Notes: generated by a model from the letters alone, not told the origin. A stretch of 64,000 nt of DNA from Sinotaia quadrata (GCA_028829895.1 CM054180.1:93990135-94054134), one strand, 5' to 3'. Numbered from the stretch's first letter, positions 26,239-38,965 are shown. Made by a program: numbers and translations.

Positions 26239-26603
26239 TTGTCACTTAATTTGCAAATACATGTTATCAAGCTCTATGTATGCTTCTGGCATGTGACATT
26301 TACATCTCTATTACTCATTCTCTTTTTCCCAGTTTCTCTCATTTTTCTCTACACCCCCCCCCCTCTCTCTCTCTCTCTCTCCCTTTTGTGTTTTCCCTTT
26401 TTGTCTCTATCCTATCTCTTTCTGTCTTTTTCTCTCTTTCACTCTCTGACATGTTGCTGGGTGTCACCACCACCCTGGTGGGAGCTGCGATCAAACTGGA
26501 CAACACACCGACCTTGCAATATGTAAAGCACAAAGTCTTGCACACAGACAACCACGATGGTTTGGTGGGATATAATTTATTCTGCGTGCAGGGTAAAGTG
26601 TGA
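26239..26603 (+). other. CT-rich tract followed by an unassigned coding-like stretch (26452-26603)
   Basis: After poly-C and (CT)n sequence (26355-26450), about 50 codons of balanced composition read MLLGVTTTLVGAAIKLDN and later HTDNHDGLVGYNLFCVQ before a TGA at 26601-26603. AATAAA follows at about 26710. It could be a terminal exon or a transposon relic. I do not recognise the family. Confidence 0.25.
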
Positions 26604-28028
26604 AAGCCAATGGTGTGTGAATGTAAGCATGCGGGAATGAATGTGAAATGAACAAACAAACAAACAACTGCACTAATTCCCACTTCTGCAAACCAAGACC
26701 GACTCGGTAAATAAAGATAAATGAGAATTTATTCTCAGCACTGGGCCACACTACCAGACAATTGTTAGTCACTCATCCAATAAGTCTTTCACTCACAGGA
26801 TAGGGTCCCACCAGAGCAATGAAGGATGAAATAAAGTTAAAATTAAAAAAAAAAAATAATACAATGCAATATACAACCAATGGTGACATCCATGTCCCCT
26901 TATACAAATCAGATATATGCTGATACAAATACGTGAGTGAAAACCCAATACAATCAACCAAACAATAGCAAGCAGTGACAAACACGGAAATCACATACTA
27001 TAATTATTTTGATTAAACGTCAGAAAATCAGTAATAATAAATGTGTAAAACGTTCTGGGATGAAAAACCCAAAGGGTCAATAATTATCAAAGTTTCAAAT
27101 AAACATCAAAAGAAACTATAAATAATCTGATTTTTCCTAACTACCTATGAGTAATGTGCCCCTAAATGATATATCTTACTTACGCTAATCTGTAGAAAAA
27201 CAGCGATGGACGACGATGAAGTACACACTGGTGGACGCATTGAATAATTTATGAATGTTAATTTGCACAAACGTTGAAGGAATAAAAGTTCACAACACCT
27301 GCTGGTGAAATGAAAAACACGTGATATGCTGACCACTAAAGAGTGACGGGTCTGCTTGCAAACAGGTGAAGACCCGGTTGTAGTTCCGTGTTGATGAACA
27401 CCGGAATATTTCGCACTGATAAGCAAGAAATGATGTGGTGAAAACCAAATGAATATATGGACGAATTTCCTCTCCTTGCTCATCCCAACTGCCCTCAGTT
27501 CCCATACATTGGACCCTGATGATTTTGGTCATCGAATGGCTAGACAGAGACCAAAAGATCTGTACCATGGAAAACTAGGTAGTCGGGAATAAAACGCCAG
27601 AGAAAGGTGTCCCAGCCAGCCAAAAGGAGAACATTCAAAAGGTCTTTATTTCAAATTATGGGAAATTGAAATAAAACCTGCCTGACCTCAGTGTAAAAGG
27701 AAAAAATGAAGTTGCGATTCTAACACCTGATGGGAGCTCATGCACACATACACTGAGGAGAAAAACAGAGTTCCATCCTTAAATGTAACTGTCAAAATCT
27801 GCTGATTCCATGGGCTTCTGGAAAGTCCACACCTTAAAAGCATGTATTACGACTTGCCAACACGCAAAGCATCTATTGTTTAAGGGGGCATCACTCCTAT
27901 GGCGCATCCACGTGAAAAGAAAATCAATCACTAGTATTCTTAAATAACATCAAAATAAATACACAGTACTTCACATTTAATTTATACATTTGCATATGTA
28001 AAGGAATATGGATACACACTCACAAACA
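26604..28028. other. Intergenic sequence, no supported gene
   Basis: Non-repetitive, moderately GC-balanced DNA downstream of SURF2. Overlapping minus-strand ORFs (26773-26994, 27145-27568) show no recognisable motif. A small hairpin CGGGTCTGCTTGC...GAAGACCCG occurs near 27350-27376. Confidence 0.4.
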
Positions 28029-28039
28029 CACTGACTAGG

Positions 28040-28155
28040 TTCACTCAAAAACGCGATGGACAGAAGCACGACAACGCGCGTTCTGTCCCTAACTCTAACC
28101 CTATCGTGCATTTGTTGGTGCGCGAAATTGTCGTTCGCGCATTTGACGGGTCACC
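28040..28155. mobile_element. Short GC-rich insertion flanked by 11-bp direct repeats
   Basis: CACTGACTAGG occurs at 28029-28039 and again at 28156-28166, bracketing 116 bp that is far more CpG-rich than its surroundings (ACAACGCGCGTTCTGTCC, GTGCGCGAAATTGTCG). The ends show partial inverted similarity around CGCG. It looks like a non-autonomous insertion with target duplication; 11 bp is not diagnostic of one superfamily. Confidence 0.5.
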
Positions 28156-28166
28156 CACTGACTAGG

Positions 28167-30070
28167 CATTTAGAATGTAAGCTTTCATTCAACAACACTT
28201 CTTGTGACCAATAATAAGGAAGGTAATGCCTTAAGAAAAATAAATTTTGGATAGGATTATTCCCCTCTTTTCCATGACGCTGAGAGATGGCAAGATGTTA
28301 ATTCTCAACCACCCGTAACCTTAAGCTAATCCCCAAAACACACCTGGCTGCACATATTAGAGAGATGGTACATAGTTAATGTAGAATAGAAGAGGGATAG
28401 TTCTAGAAGATAGCTTGAGCCCCCTGATACATACAGCCCTGGTATAGTAAGTAATACAGGCTACAGACTATGTGAGTCATGCTAACACAAGAGGTATAAG
28501 TATCAACAATAAATTTATTCAGCAAAAAATAACATAAGACAGCATGTTATATTTAGCAAATAGTTCAACAGTTTCAATTATAGTTTATAAATGGTTATAG
28601 TTCATAATCATGACCAATTGGTGTCTATGAGAAAGTTGGTTTGAGTCCTATGGCACTGTGGTATTATTTGGTTCGTTCATATGAGCAAACTATAATTGAG
28701 TTTGTAAGAGAACACTAAATGTTTCTGAGTGAACTCTAAAAGTACTTTGATTAAAATTCGAGTGAATTTGATTGAATCTCGACTGAAGCTGTTCAGCTTG
28801 TTGGTTTTTAAAATCACTTAGCTATGGGGTTGCATGACGTGTCATCTAGGGTCTCAGTGACATATATATATATATATATATATGCAGTTGTACACATAGT
28901 CTGTGGAACTGTGTCTCTGACCCATGAGTCATTCTGCTCTGGCATTGCTTTGTGGGTCCGTGCTTGACAAATTCAACAACCAAGATAATGTGATTCCGTT
29001 CTGGCATTGCTTTGCGGCTCAGTGCTGGTCTGCAAGTAAAATATACATGCTAAGAATTCATCCACATGTATTCTCTGACAGAACACATGGTCATCTTCCA
29101 TTTAATTCATTTTAATATCATAAGCGAAATATAGAGTTAGTAGTATGGTTATAACTTATTAAGGCCAGGAGCCAAACTTGTGTTGCCAGCAGGTCGATTT
29201 GCATTGGACTGATAATTTACAGGTGAGTTTCTGGTACATTCGTTGTATGCAGTTGAGCTGCACTTTGATTGGTTAATTTAGTGAGTAGGTACTCATGCAT
29301 TTTCTAGTCTAAGCATAAGGGCAGTCATTCTAGAATAAAGTTTTGCTTGTAGTCTAATTTTAGAGGAGGGTGCTATAGACTACATTAGCCATTATGTGAC
29401 ATCCACCCTATTTCATTCTCTCTCTAATCTCTTTCTCTACCTTCCATTCCTTCCCTTTCAACATCAAAGACAGCAACAACGATATGAACAACACCAACCA
29501 CTACGACATTAGCCAATGGACAATCGGACTACTACATGCCCTCCACCGGCCAGACCTGAGCTCCACAGACCCATTGGCTATCTCTCATCATCACCACTCT
29601 ACAACTTTCCTATCAACCACCCTCCACTCTATCGTCTATCGTAACCTTCAGCTCTCCCAACAGTGGCACAACCTTGTGCCAGGCAGTGAAATCGGCTGAT
29701 TCTGGAAGCTGCTATGGTTCAACCTTTTTCTTTCACCACCTTAGTTGACTCTTTTTCTCCATTCATAGATTTGTCCAGAGGATTACTGGAACTGTAGAAA
29801 ATTAAGAAAAGAGCTATCAGAACCTCAGCCCTTGCAAGTCCCAAGCCCTTTTTAAGGTGGGAAAAACGTGATTTAGAACCTCTTTCACCCAAGTTCTTCT
29901 TAAGGGGACGGGTGATCAAGAAGTAAATGTGCAACAGATAGTTTAATTTCATCATCGACGACAAATTACATCAAGTATGGCTAATATCCGAAGTGCTTCA
30001 AATTTAATAGTGAAAATGAAGATCTAGATGAAGCCGACGATAATCTACTCCTCGCACTCTTCATAGGGCA
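28167..30070. other. Intergenic DNA with possible decayed retroelement pieces
   Basis: A (TA)n tract lies at 28862-28884. Two partial copies of TCTGGCATTGCTTTG lie near 28939 and 28999. A C-rich segment (29460-29710) has an ORF MNNTNHYDISQW... of 71 codons that contrasts with the AT-rich flanks, much like the 2.0-2.7 kb segment. Nothing reaches a confident identification. Confidence 0.3.
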
Positions 30071-30079
30071 GAGATGATA

Positions 30080-30350
30080 ATACCATGCAGTGTGCTGTGG
30101 ACATACATCTCAGTACTATGCCTTATAAAGGCCTATATTATCATAATACCATGCAGTGTGCTGTGGACATACATCTCAGTACTATGCCTTATAAAGGCCT
30201 ATATTATCATAATACCATGCAGTGTGCTGTGGACATACATCTCAGTACTATGCCTTATAAAGGCCTATATTATCAAAATACCATGCAGTGTGCTGTGGAC
30301 ATACATCTCAGTACTATGCCTTATAAAGGCCTATATTATCAGAAAACCTC
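30080..30350. repeat. 66-bp minisatellite, 4 near-identical copies
   Basis: Copies start with ATGCAGTGTGCTGTGGACAT at 30085, 30151, 30217 and 30283. Because 66 is divisible by 3, all frames without a stop stay open, giving artefactual 90-109 codon ORFs. Confidence 0.97.
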
Positions 30351-30589
30351 CTCGTAACATCTCCTTTGGTTTGTACGAGAAGGAAATATTATATTATGGT
30401 TAGGGTCGTAGCCTTGTGTGGTGGTAAGGGTAAGGTGGGGTGGGATCTGCCCATGGTATTTGCCACATTGGGTGGGGCGCGCCTGGTTCGTGACCTTGTG
30501 ACTTTGTTTTGGATGCCCTTAACGTTCTTTTAGCCAAAATTCTGGAGTACGCACAAATAACGCACCAGGTGTTCCTTTAATTTTAACTT

Positions 30590-31300
30590 TCTCACCTTCA
30601 GTTGAAATTGAGGGGAAAAAAAACAACAGCATTACTCGCATACATTTAACTTGCCTTTAGTTGCAATTGCGGAGTAACAAACAAAAAGCAACTTCAAGTC
30701 AACTTTCGTTCGTCTTCATTTGCAGAGTGAAAACAGCCAGAAAATACAATGCCTTTATATTTATTTCACTTTTATATTTTATATTTTCTTCACCTTTTCG
30801 ATTTTATATTTTTTCCAGCATGTTTGATTTTATATTTTCTTCACCTTGTTTGATTTTATATTTTATATTTTCTTCACCTTGTTTGATTTTATATTTTCTT
30901 CACCTTGTTTGATTTTATATTTTATATTTTCTTCACCTTGTTTGATTTTATATTTTCTTCACCTTGTTTGATTTTATATTTTCTTCACCTTTTCGATTTT
31001 ATATTTTTTTCCACCTTGTTTGATTTAAATCTTCAGCAGCATTTACGAAGTGAAAACAAACAGCTCATCGCGTGTGCCTTTAATTTTAGCCTTCCTTTAA
31101 GCAGCATTTACGAAGTGGAAAGAAGCAGCACGCCTCATCTGCAGCTGCAGAGTGAAAACAACCAGAGTTTCGTGTATGCCTTTAACTTCAGCTGTACTAG
31201 CAAAGCGACAACAAAAACCACAGCTGGGATGCCTTTAACTTCTCTTCAGCTGTACTCGCGAGAGGAAACCAAACACCACAGCTTATATGGCTGCACTTTT
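30590..31300. repeat. Diverged ~60-bp units enclosing a 26-29 bp TTTTATATTTTCTTCACC array
   Basis: The outer units (30590-30760, 31025-31300) repeat GTGAAAACAAACAG and TGCCTTTAACTTCAGC words. Between them, about nine copies of CTTCACCTTGTTTGATTTTA (30770-31022) form an inner array. The long ORF here is repeat-driven. Confidence 0.7.
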
Positions 31301-31484
31301 CTTTCAGCAGGTAACAAGTTGAATGCCGAGTATAACTTTTTAGCATCCTGTTTATTTTTTTTATTGAGGTATGCTCACTTAAATATGTTTTCCATCTGGA
31401 GTTGAGAGATGTATACTTCATGTCAAGATGAAAAAAGAAAAGAAATATTGAAACAACCTTTTAAAAAGGTCCTTTCTTTTTTAA

Positions 31485-31485
<1 letters not shown>

Positions 31486-31518
<33 letters not shown>

Positions 31519-31520
31519 AT
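31486..31520. repeat. (CTTT)n microsatellite
   Basis: Eight uninterrupted TTTC units. Confidence 0.95.
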
Positions 31521-31869
31521 ATCAAAGACATTGTCTCCACTTGTTTAAATACCAGATGAAGTAATAAAAGTCTTTGTGATAAGTAAAAATTTAATAGTTA
31601 AAATGTCATGTGAAGTTTTAAAAGTGTTTCTGATTAAATACATTTACTTTTTTAATCTATGACTCTTACGCCAAACTGTCACTATTGAAAGATGTAAACT
31701 GTAAAACAAATCTTGTCATCTACGTCAAAGTACCCAAATGATCAGGTTGAGATAGAGTGATAACACTGATATATTTATTGTATCAACTGTTATATCAAAT
31801 AGGTCTGCATTAGTTACAAATGTATACGTCACTCTAGCCTATACATTTCAATTAAATGGATTTCCAGTT

Positions 31870-32042
31870 TACTGTAGCGAACACATAAATTATGCATTTC
31901 ATGTTTAGCGAACACTTAAATTATGCATTTCATGTTTAGCGAACACTTAAATTATGCATTTCATGTTTAGCGAACACATAAATTATGCATTTCATGTTTA
32001 GCGAACACTTAAATTATGCATTTCATGTTTAGCGAACACTTA
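31870..32042. repeat. 31-bp minisatellite, ~6 copies
   Basis: AGCGAACACTTAAATTATGC with CATTTCATGTTT, starting at 31876, 31907 and so on at 31-bp steps. Confidence 0.95.
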
Positions 32043-32619
32043 ATGAAGTCAACAAAATCGCAGACATAGTTCATACGGTAAGCATACAAAGATATTATTC
32101 TGAGATCACTAAATAACAAATTGTCAGTGGATTATCAAAATCACGAATGAAGTTTTTAAAGTAACATTTTTAAAATGCAATCTTTTATATTAAAAAACCA
32201 AATTCATAATTTTAGTTTATACGATCATAAAATCATAGAAATAATTCATAACATCACCAAAATGAAAGTTTATCTTATGAATCACCAAAATTACAAATGA
32301 ATTGTATAAGATCACCAAAATCACAGGATGTAATTCATTAGATCACAATAATGAAGGCTTAATTTACAGACACCCACTAATTGCAGTTTGGGAGTCTGAC
32401 TTCATCTGTGGTCATGAGATTAGACGTTTAGATAATGAGAGGAAAATTTTCAGATGTAAGATAAAGTATTTTAGGAAATGGGAGGAAATTATTTAAGTAA
32501 TACGTGAAATTATTCTTGTCAAGAGTTGAGCTGATTGGGATCATGAAATGAGAGAGAAGTTTTGTTGGAAGATGGGCAAGACGTTAATTCTCCAACACCC
32601 TGGGCTGCCCATAACGCTT

Positions 32620-32900
32620 ATTATATGCCATTAGCCAGTCCAAAAATCTCATTAAATATCTCTAGCCAGTCCTCATTATTCATTACATGCTAGTAGCCAA
32701 TCCAAAACAAACATTTCATGCCATTAGCTAATCCCAAACTCAAATACATACCACTAGTCAATCTAGAATTCAATATGTCACTAGCCAGTCCAGAACTTAT
32801 TGCCTGCCACTAGCTAATCTAAAACTCTGTACATGCCACTCGTTTCGTGCCAAAAGCCAATCCCAAAATACCCGTTTCAAGCCAATTCAAAAACTAAATT
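32620..32900. repeat. Degenerate 'gccactagccaatccaaaact' repeat
   Basis: About eight loose copies of CCACTAGCCAGTCC / CATTAGCCAATCC spaced about 30-40 bp apart. Confidence 0.65.
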
Positions 32901-32924
32901 TGTTTAATAATATACGCTTGACAG

Positions 32925-33245
32925 AACATTACATAGTTTAACTCACTGGACAGAATATCACGCAGTATAACTCACTGGACAGAATATCACATAGTATAAC
33001 TCAATGGACAGAATATCACACAGTATAACTCACTGGACAGAATATTACACATCGTTACTAACTGGACAGAATATTACACAATATAACTCATTGGACAAAT
33101 TATTACACATCATAACTCACTGGACAAAATATCACACAGTATAACTCACTGGACAGATTAGTATACAGCATAACTCACTGGACAGAATATTACACAGTAT
33201 AACTCATTGGACACAATATTACACAGTGTATAACTCATTGGACAA
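32925..33245. repeat. ~29-bp minisatellite, ~11 copies
   Basis: ACTCACTGGACAGAATATCA with CACAGTATA, directly following the 32.6-32.9 kb repeat. Confidence 0.95.
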
Positions 33246-34064
33246 ATGCCGATATTACAACGGTTTGGAAGGCCGTGGAGTCGTAGTAGTATTTATTGTC
33301 TTCGTTTCGATGGTAGTGTTGATTGTATAAGCTTCCTTTCTCTCCAGAGCCCCGTGGGTGGGAAACGTTCTCGGTCCTGATAGCTGTGGAAGGATTTTCG
33401 TTCCATTCACTATATTATGAGCTCTCGACCACACTGGGTGGGCCGTTCAATATTGAAAGCCAAGTGTGGGGGGGGGGGAACAATATTTGTCTCTTTGAAA
33501 ACTTCACCAATGCCTCGTTAAATTGGATTTATTTTTCTACGGATGACGGTCAGCTTTTAGCGTGTCTATTATGGGTCAAAGCTATTTTGCTGCCGAAGGA
33601 CACGATGTTCTGAACCACGCCAGACGAACTGACGTATACAGAAAGGGCCTTTTAAACGAATGTAATTTTCGTAAACATTTCTGTGATTGTTTTGAGGAGA
33701 AAATATATATATAGTTTAGCTGATTTATTCTTGTGTGTGTTTCTATTATTTGTTCATAATATATCCAACATCTAGTCCTCCCTTGTCATAACATGTTTGT
33801 TATAAAATACAATAAGGATTATGCAAATTCCTTGCTTTGCCTACTATTATAACTAATGACAGAAAACTGTTCTATGAAATTATTTCTAAGACAGAAAGAA
33901 AACCGAATGTAAACATACTATGAAGTATAATATCATTAAATATGTATATATATATATATATATATTTGATAATACGATTAGATTTCTTTGTCAATGAGAA
34001 GATACAATAATGAGTATTTCTTGAGTTCACGCTAGAGCTCTTCAATACGTTATGGTAGTCTGAG
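33246..34064. other. Unique spacer between arrays
   Basis: Contains a run of nine G (33471-33479) and a (TA)n tract near 33945-33965. An ORF at 33323-33613 has no recognisable motif and crosses the G-run. No feature is supported. Confidence 0.4.
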
Positions 34065-35277
34065 TAACACACCGTGACTGGTTAATAAAAAGTGTCTCTG
34101 TAACACACCGTGTTGGTTAATAAAAAGTGTCTCTGTAACACACCGTGTTGGTTAATAAAAAGTGTCTCTGTAACACACCGTGACTGGTTAATAAAAAGTG
34201 TCTCTGTAACACACCGTGTTGGTTAATAAAAAGTGTCTCTGTAACACACCGTGACTGGTTAATAAAAAGTGTCTCAGTAACACACCGTGTTGGTTAATAT
34301 AAAATGTGTTTGTGTAACACACCGTGCTGATTAATATAAAGTGTTTGTGTAACTGACCATGTTGGTTAATATAAAATGTCTGTGTAACACACCGTACTGA
34401 TTAATATAAAGTGTCTGTGTAACTGACCGTGTTAGTTAATATAAAGTGTCTGTGTAACACACCGGGCTGATTAATATAAAGTGTCTGTGTAACTCACCGG
34501 GCTGATTAATATAAAGTGTTTGTGTAACTCACCGGGCTGATTAATATAAAGTGTCTGTGTAACACACCGAACTGATTAATATAAAGTGTCTGTGTAACAC
34601 ACCGGGCTGATTAATATAAAGTGTCTGTGTAACACACCGGGCTGATTAATATAAAGTGTCTGTGTAACACACCGGGCTGATTAATATAAAGTGTCTGTGT
34701 AACACACCGGGCTGATTAATATAAAGTGTCTGTGTAACACACCGGGCTGATGAATATAAAGTGTCTGTGTAAAACACCGGGCTGATTAATATAAAGTATC
34801 TGTGTAACTCACCGGGCTGATTAATATAAAGTATCTGTGTAACACACCGGGCTGATTAATATAAAGTATCTGTGTAACACACCGGACTGATTAATATAGA
34901 GTGTCTGTGTAACACACCGGGCTGATTAATATAAAGTGTCTGTGTAACACACCGGGCTGATTAATATAAAGTGTCTGTGTAACACACCGGGCTGATTAAT
35001 ATAAAGTGTCTGTGTAACACACCGGGCTGATTAATATAAAGTGTCTGTGTAACACACCGGGCTGATTAATATAAAGTGTCTGTGTAATACACCGGGCTGA
35101 TTAATATAGAGTGTCTGTGTAACACACCGGGCTGATGAATATAAAGTGTCTGTGTAACACACCGGGCTGATTAATATAAAGTATCTGTGTAACTCACCGG
35201 GCTGATTAATATAAAGTATCTGTGTAACACACCGGGCTGATTAATATAAAGTGTCTGTGTAACACACCGGGCTGATG
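34065..35277. repeat. 1.2-kb satellite-like array of 35-40 bp units (about 33 copies)
   Basis: The left part has 40-bp units (TAACACACCGTGTTGGTTAA then TAAAAAGTGTCTC). These grade into 35-bp units (GTGTAACACACCGGGCTGAT then TAATATAAAGTGTCT). It is the longest array in the window. Unit variants (AACTCACC, AAAACACC, GATGAATATAAAG) are interspersed, and two blocks of several units appear to be repeated as a higher-order pattern. Confidence 0.97.
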
Positions 35278-35317
35278 AACACAAAACTAAAGAACAGAGA
35301 CATCACGACGAGACTCT

Positions 35318-35583
35318 TCTAAATCTTTGTATTGTAAACTTGCCGTGGTTTCCCTAATATATTGTGTATTCTAAATCTTTGTATTGTAAACTTGCCGTGG
35401 TTTCCCTAATATATTGTGTATTCTAAATCTTTGTATTGTAAACTTGCCGTGGTTTCCCTTAATATATTGTGTATTCTAAATCTTTGTATTGTAAACTTGC
35501 CGTGGTTTCCCTTAATATATTGTGTATTCTAAATCTTTGTATTGTAAACTTGCCGTGGTTTCCCTTAATATATTGTGTATTCT
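35318..35583. repeat. 53-bp minisatellite, 5 copies
   Basis: TTCTAAATCTTTGTATTGTA with AACTTGCCGTGGTTTCCC. Copies are nearly identical, indicating recent expansion. Confidence 0.97.
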
Positions 35584-35619
35584 CATGACCGAATAACTCC
35601 CCGTTTTAGAAGGTCACTC

Positions 35620-36105
35620 CCACAGTTTATGGAAAGAGATGCGCAACATTATTGCAAGAGAGAAGTGCATGAAAGCCCCACAGTTATAGGAAGTGACGAG
35701 CAGCATTATTGCAAGAGAGAAGTGCATGAAAGCCCCACAGTTTACGAGAGGTGACGAGCAGCATTATTGCAAGAGAAGCTGGATGCGACTCGAGGGCCAG
35801 GACTTTGGTCAAAGTGCAGACGTGGATCTGACTCTTAGACTAAAATTGCAAGAGATGATCCGAAAATAAATGAATGGGCTAGAACTCCCGAAAATAACGT
35901 GAACTGACTTGTAGACTGGAATTACATCGGAATACCTGATAATAAAGTGAACGCCTCCCAAACTCAGCTTACATCAGAAGGGCCCAAAATAAGCGCTTGA
36001 CAGGCGTGATAATAGCTGTCAATGGAAGGCTTCGCTCACTGGTCAATGATTCTAACGTGAACCATCCACTCAGTGATCAAGACTGTCTCACTCAATGTGG
36101 CATGG
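35620..36105. repeat. ~58-bp repeat (35620-35785) and following unique stretch
   Basis: Nearly three copies of GCATTATTGCAAGAGAGAAG with TGCATGAAAGCCCCACAG. The following 300 bp is unique and shows no gene. Confidence 0.75.
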
Positions 36106-36445
36106 TCTTTATAACTATCACACACTCACTCACACACAGTCACACACAGTTGTGTACACTCGCACAGTCATATACACACACACTCACACACAGTCACACA
36201 TAATCATGCACAGTCATACGCACAATCACGCGCTCACACACAACACACACAGTCAGAAACACACACACACACACACAGAGTCAGAAATTCACATAGAAAG
36301 GCACATACACAATCTCACACGCTCACGCGCATACACATTTACACTCACACACAATTATTCATGCACACTTGCACACATGCACACAGTCACTCTCACAGTG
36401 ATACACACTCTCATAGTCATACACACTCTCACACGCATACATCAT
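36106..36445. repeat. CA-rich cryptic microsatellite
   Basis: Interrupted CACACA with ACTCAC and CAGTCA words. ORFs rich in His/Thr here are artefacts. Confidence 0.9.
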
Positions 36446-36734
36446 TACATTGGCATCAATAATAATTTTATAAAAGCAGCAACAACTGTATTTTCTGTAT
36501 GTTCCATACGTTAAACCTACAAATACACAATCTACAATCATACTGTCAGAACAACACACACACTATTAAATGTACAAACAGGCGGTTAAAACATACATCA
36601 ACGCTCCTGAAATCCACAAACTATTCATACAAAGAGCATGCTTTTAAACGTGCTAATACCTATGACAACCTTCAGCACACTGCTAAATTTTACAAATTTT
36701 CCAAGATATTTGAAAAACCTGCCATACAAAAGAG

Positions 36735-37050
36735 AGTTAGTGTAGTTATGTAAAAATGCAGAAGAGAGTTACAGTAGTCATGTAAACATAAAGAAGAGAG
36801 TTACAATAGTCACGTAAACATACAGAAGAGAGTTAATGTAGTTATGTAAAAGTACAGAAGAGAGTTACAGTAGTCATGTAAACATACAGAACATAGTTAC
36901 AGTAGTCTTGTAAATATACAGAAGAGAGCTACAGTAGTCATGTAAACATACAGAACATAGTTACAGTAGTCATGTAAACATACAGAACATAGTTACAGTA
37001 GTCTTGCAAATATACAGAAGAGAGCTACAGTAGTCATGTAAACATGTAAG
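36735..37050. repeat. ~31-bp minisatellite, ~10 copies
   Basis: CAGAAGAGAGTTACAGTAGT with CATGTAAACATA. Variants ACATAGTT and GAGAGCTA alternate, giving a partial higher-order period of about 93 bp. Confidence 0.93.
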
Positions 37051-37067
37051 GGTTTTTTTACAACTGA

Positions 37068-37600
37068 CTCTGAAAAAAACTGTATAGTCCTGCATGCAGC
37101 CCTACAACTGACAAAAAACTGTATAGTCCTGCATGCAGCCATACAAAACGATGCAATAAGAGAAAATTTTCAAATCGATATCAAACACTGACTTACTTTA
37201 ATGTGATTGTTACTGATAACACTGCGTCACAAAAAACATTTTTTGTAAGTTGTCTAAGATTTTTCAAATGATTTAGAATAATTTTGCACTGCTAAATTTG
37301 AAAATGACATCCGTTTTTTTTAATCAGGTCAGGTTTTTTATCTAATTCGATTTTTAAAAGTCCGATCTTTTATCTAAATTGATTACATTTCTAAAACATT
37401 ATTAGGCAATTTTTGTTAATATTTCTCTTCCAAAATAGGTTTTTAAATTTAAAAAAAAAGTTAATTTAAATTTTAAAAAATCGTTTTCTAACACAATTCA
37501 TTTATTAAAGGTTACAAAAGTTGATTAGTGTACATTGAATGTAGACATTGATAACGGTAAGTACATATAAACTCAATATTAAGTCATCATTGTTCAAAAT
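37068..37600. other. Two copies of a ~45-bp unit, then AT-rich spacer
   Basis: ACTGTATAGTCCTGCATGCA occurs twice (near 37079 and 37120). The remainder to 37600 is AT-rich with homopolymer A/T runs; nothing else is seen. Confidence 0.6.
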
Positions 37601-38965
37601 TCAGGGCATGAACTTCCGTCTCTTCGAACTTCTAGAATGCTCAGCAGTAGGAATGTCTCTCTTTAGAGTCCAACAGTAATCAGCCATCATGACTGCATCC
37701 CAGCCTCCCTGATACCTGGTTTTCATCTCTTTCATATCCTGATGAAATCTCTCCCCTTGCTCGTCGTTCATTGATCCCAGATTTTCAGGAAACCGATCTA
37801 TATGTGAGAATAAGTAATGCATTTTGATGCTCATGTTGCATCCAAGGTTTATGAAAGCAGTCAGCATATTGGCAACAACCTCTGTATAGTTCCTGGCCTT
37901 ATTGTTGCCAAGAAAGTTTCTCACGACCAGAACAAAAGCCTTCCACGCTTCCAGTTCCACTTCATTCATTGAGTTTTCAAACTCTGGATCTCTGATTAGC
38001 TTACAGAGTTGTGGACCATCAAAAATGCCAGCTTTCCTCAATGGTCAACCCTGGAAAAACATGGCACAAGCGAAACAGGCACCATCCTTGTCCAGAGCTT
38101 TGGTGACATGTTTGATTAAGCCAATCTTAATGTGCAACATGGGAAAAGTATCTTGTCTCTGTCCACCAGAGGGTTGTTTATGAGGTTCTTTGCTTTGCAA
38201 GGTACCAATTCCTCCCGTACAGGCCAATCCTGCTTCGTGTAATGCTGTGCTTTGTCCCTATATCCCACATGCACAGAAAGCATGGGTACTTGGTGAATCC
38301 AGACTGTTGTCCCAACAAAACATTTACCATCTTCAGGTCAACACATAGTAACCATCCATGCTGATCATAACGAATTTTCTCCAGCACATACTTCACCGCT
38401 TCATACTTCTCCTTCAGTGTAGTCGAGTGAGCTAGAGGTACAGAGGCAAACTGGTTACCATTGTGTAGTAGAACACATTTCAGTAATCGATTGCTGCTGT
38501 CAATGAACAATCTCCAATCTTCAGGTTTATACTGTGACACTCCAAGCTTGTGCAGAAGCTGTGCAATATCTGTACAGTACACCAGGTCCTTCTCTGTAGA
38601 GACAAAACTGAGATACTCTTGATGTCTGTTGCGGTAGAAGGTGATGCGAACACTGTCAGAAAGGACGTTTTTTCCCTCAATCTGGATGCCAACAGTTCGG
38701 CAGATGACTTTGACAAGCTGAAATCACAAACTAGATCATTTAGCTCCTTTTGCAAAAAAGGAAAAAAGGACTTGGAACATCATCATCAAGAATCACTAAT
38801 TCTTCTTCTTCATATTCTTCAACCTAGAGAAATCTTCTTCACTTATTTCGGTAAGTTCTCCAGAGACAGGTATTGGAATTTCATCACAATGAGCTACTGG
38901 ACCACGTGCTGACTCAAGATCAGGATACTTAAGGCTGCTCTGGTTTTCACTGTGAAAGCGGTTTC
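37601..38965 (-). pseudogene. Broken copy of a multi-copy, transposon-like invertebrate protein gene
   Basis: Reading right to left, pieces in different frames form one protein: SLKYPDLESARGPVAHCDE near 38940-38870; LVILDDDVPSPF, then KELNDLVCDFSLSKSSAELL near 38800-38690; YRNRHQEYLSFVSTEKDLVY, then KPEDWRLFIDSSNRLLKCVL and DLKMVNVLLGQQSGFTKYPC (38640-38280); FPMLHIKIGLIKHVTKALDK (38140-38080); and a last 146-codon ORF (38041-37601) with MSIKMHYLFSHIDRFPENLG, DEQGERFHQDM, RYQGGWD and MMADYCWTLKRD. I recognise this motif order as a widespread uncharacterised family present in many copies in invertebrate genomes, probably transposon-borne. At least three frameshifts show this copy is dead. No terminal repeats were identified. 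Confidence 0.75.

Noticed and set aside
34065..35277. Regular direct repeats that might suggest a CRISPR array
   Set aside because: Units are head-to-tail with no unique spacers, and the genome is eukaryotic. This is a minisatellite.
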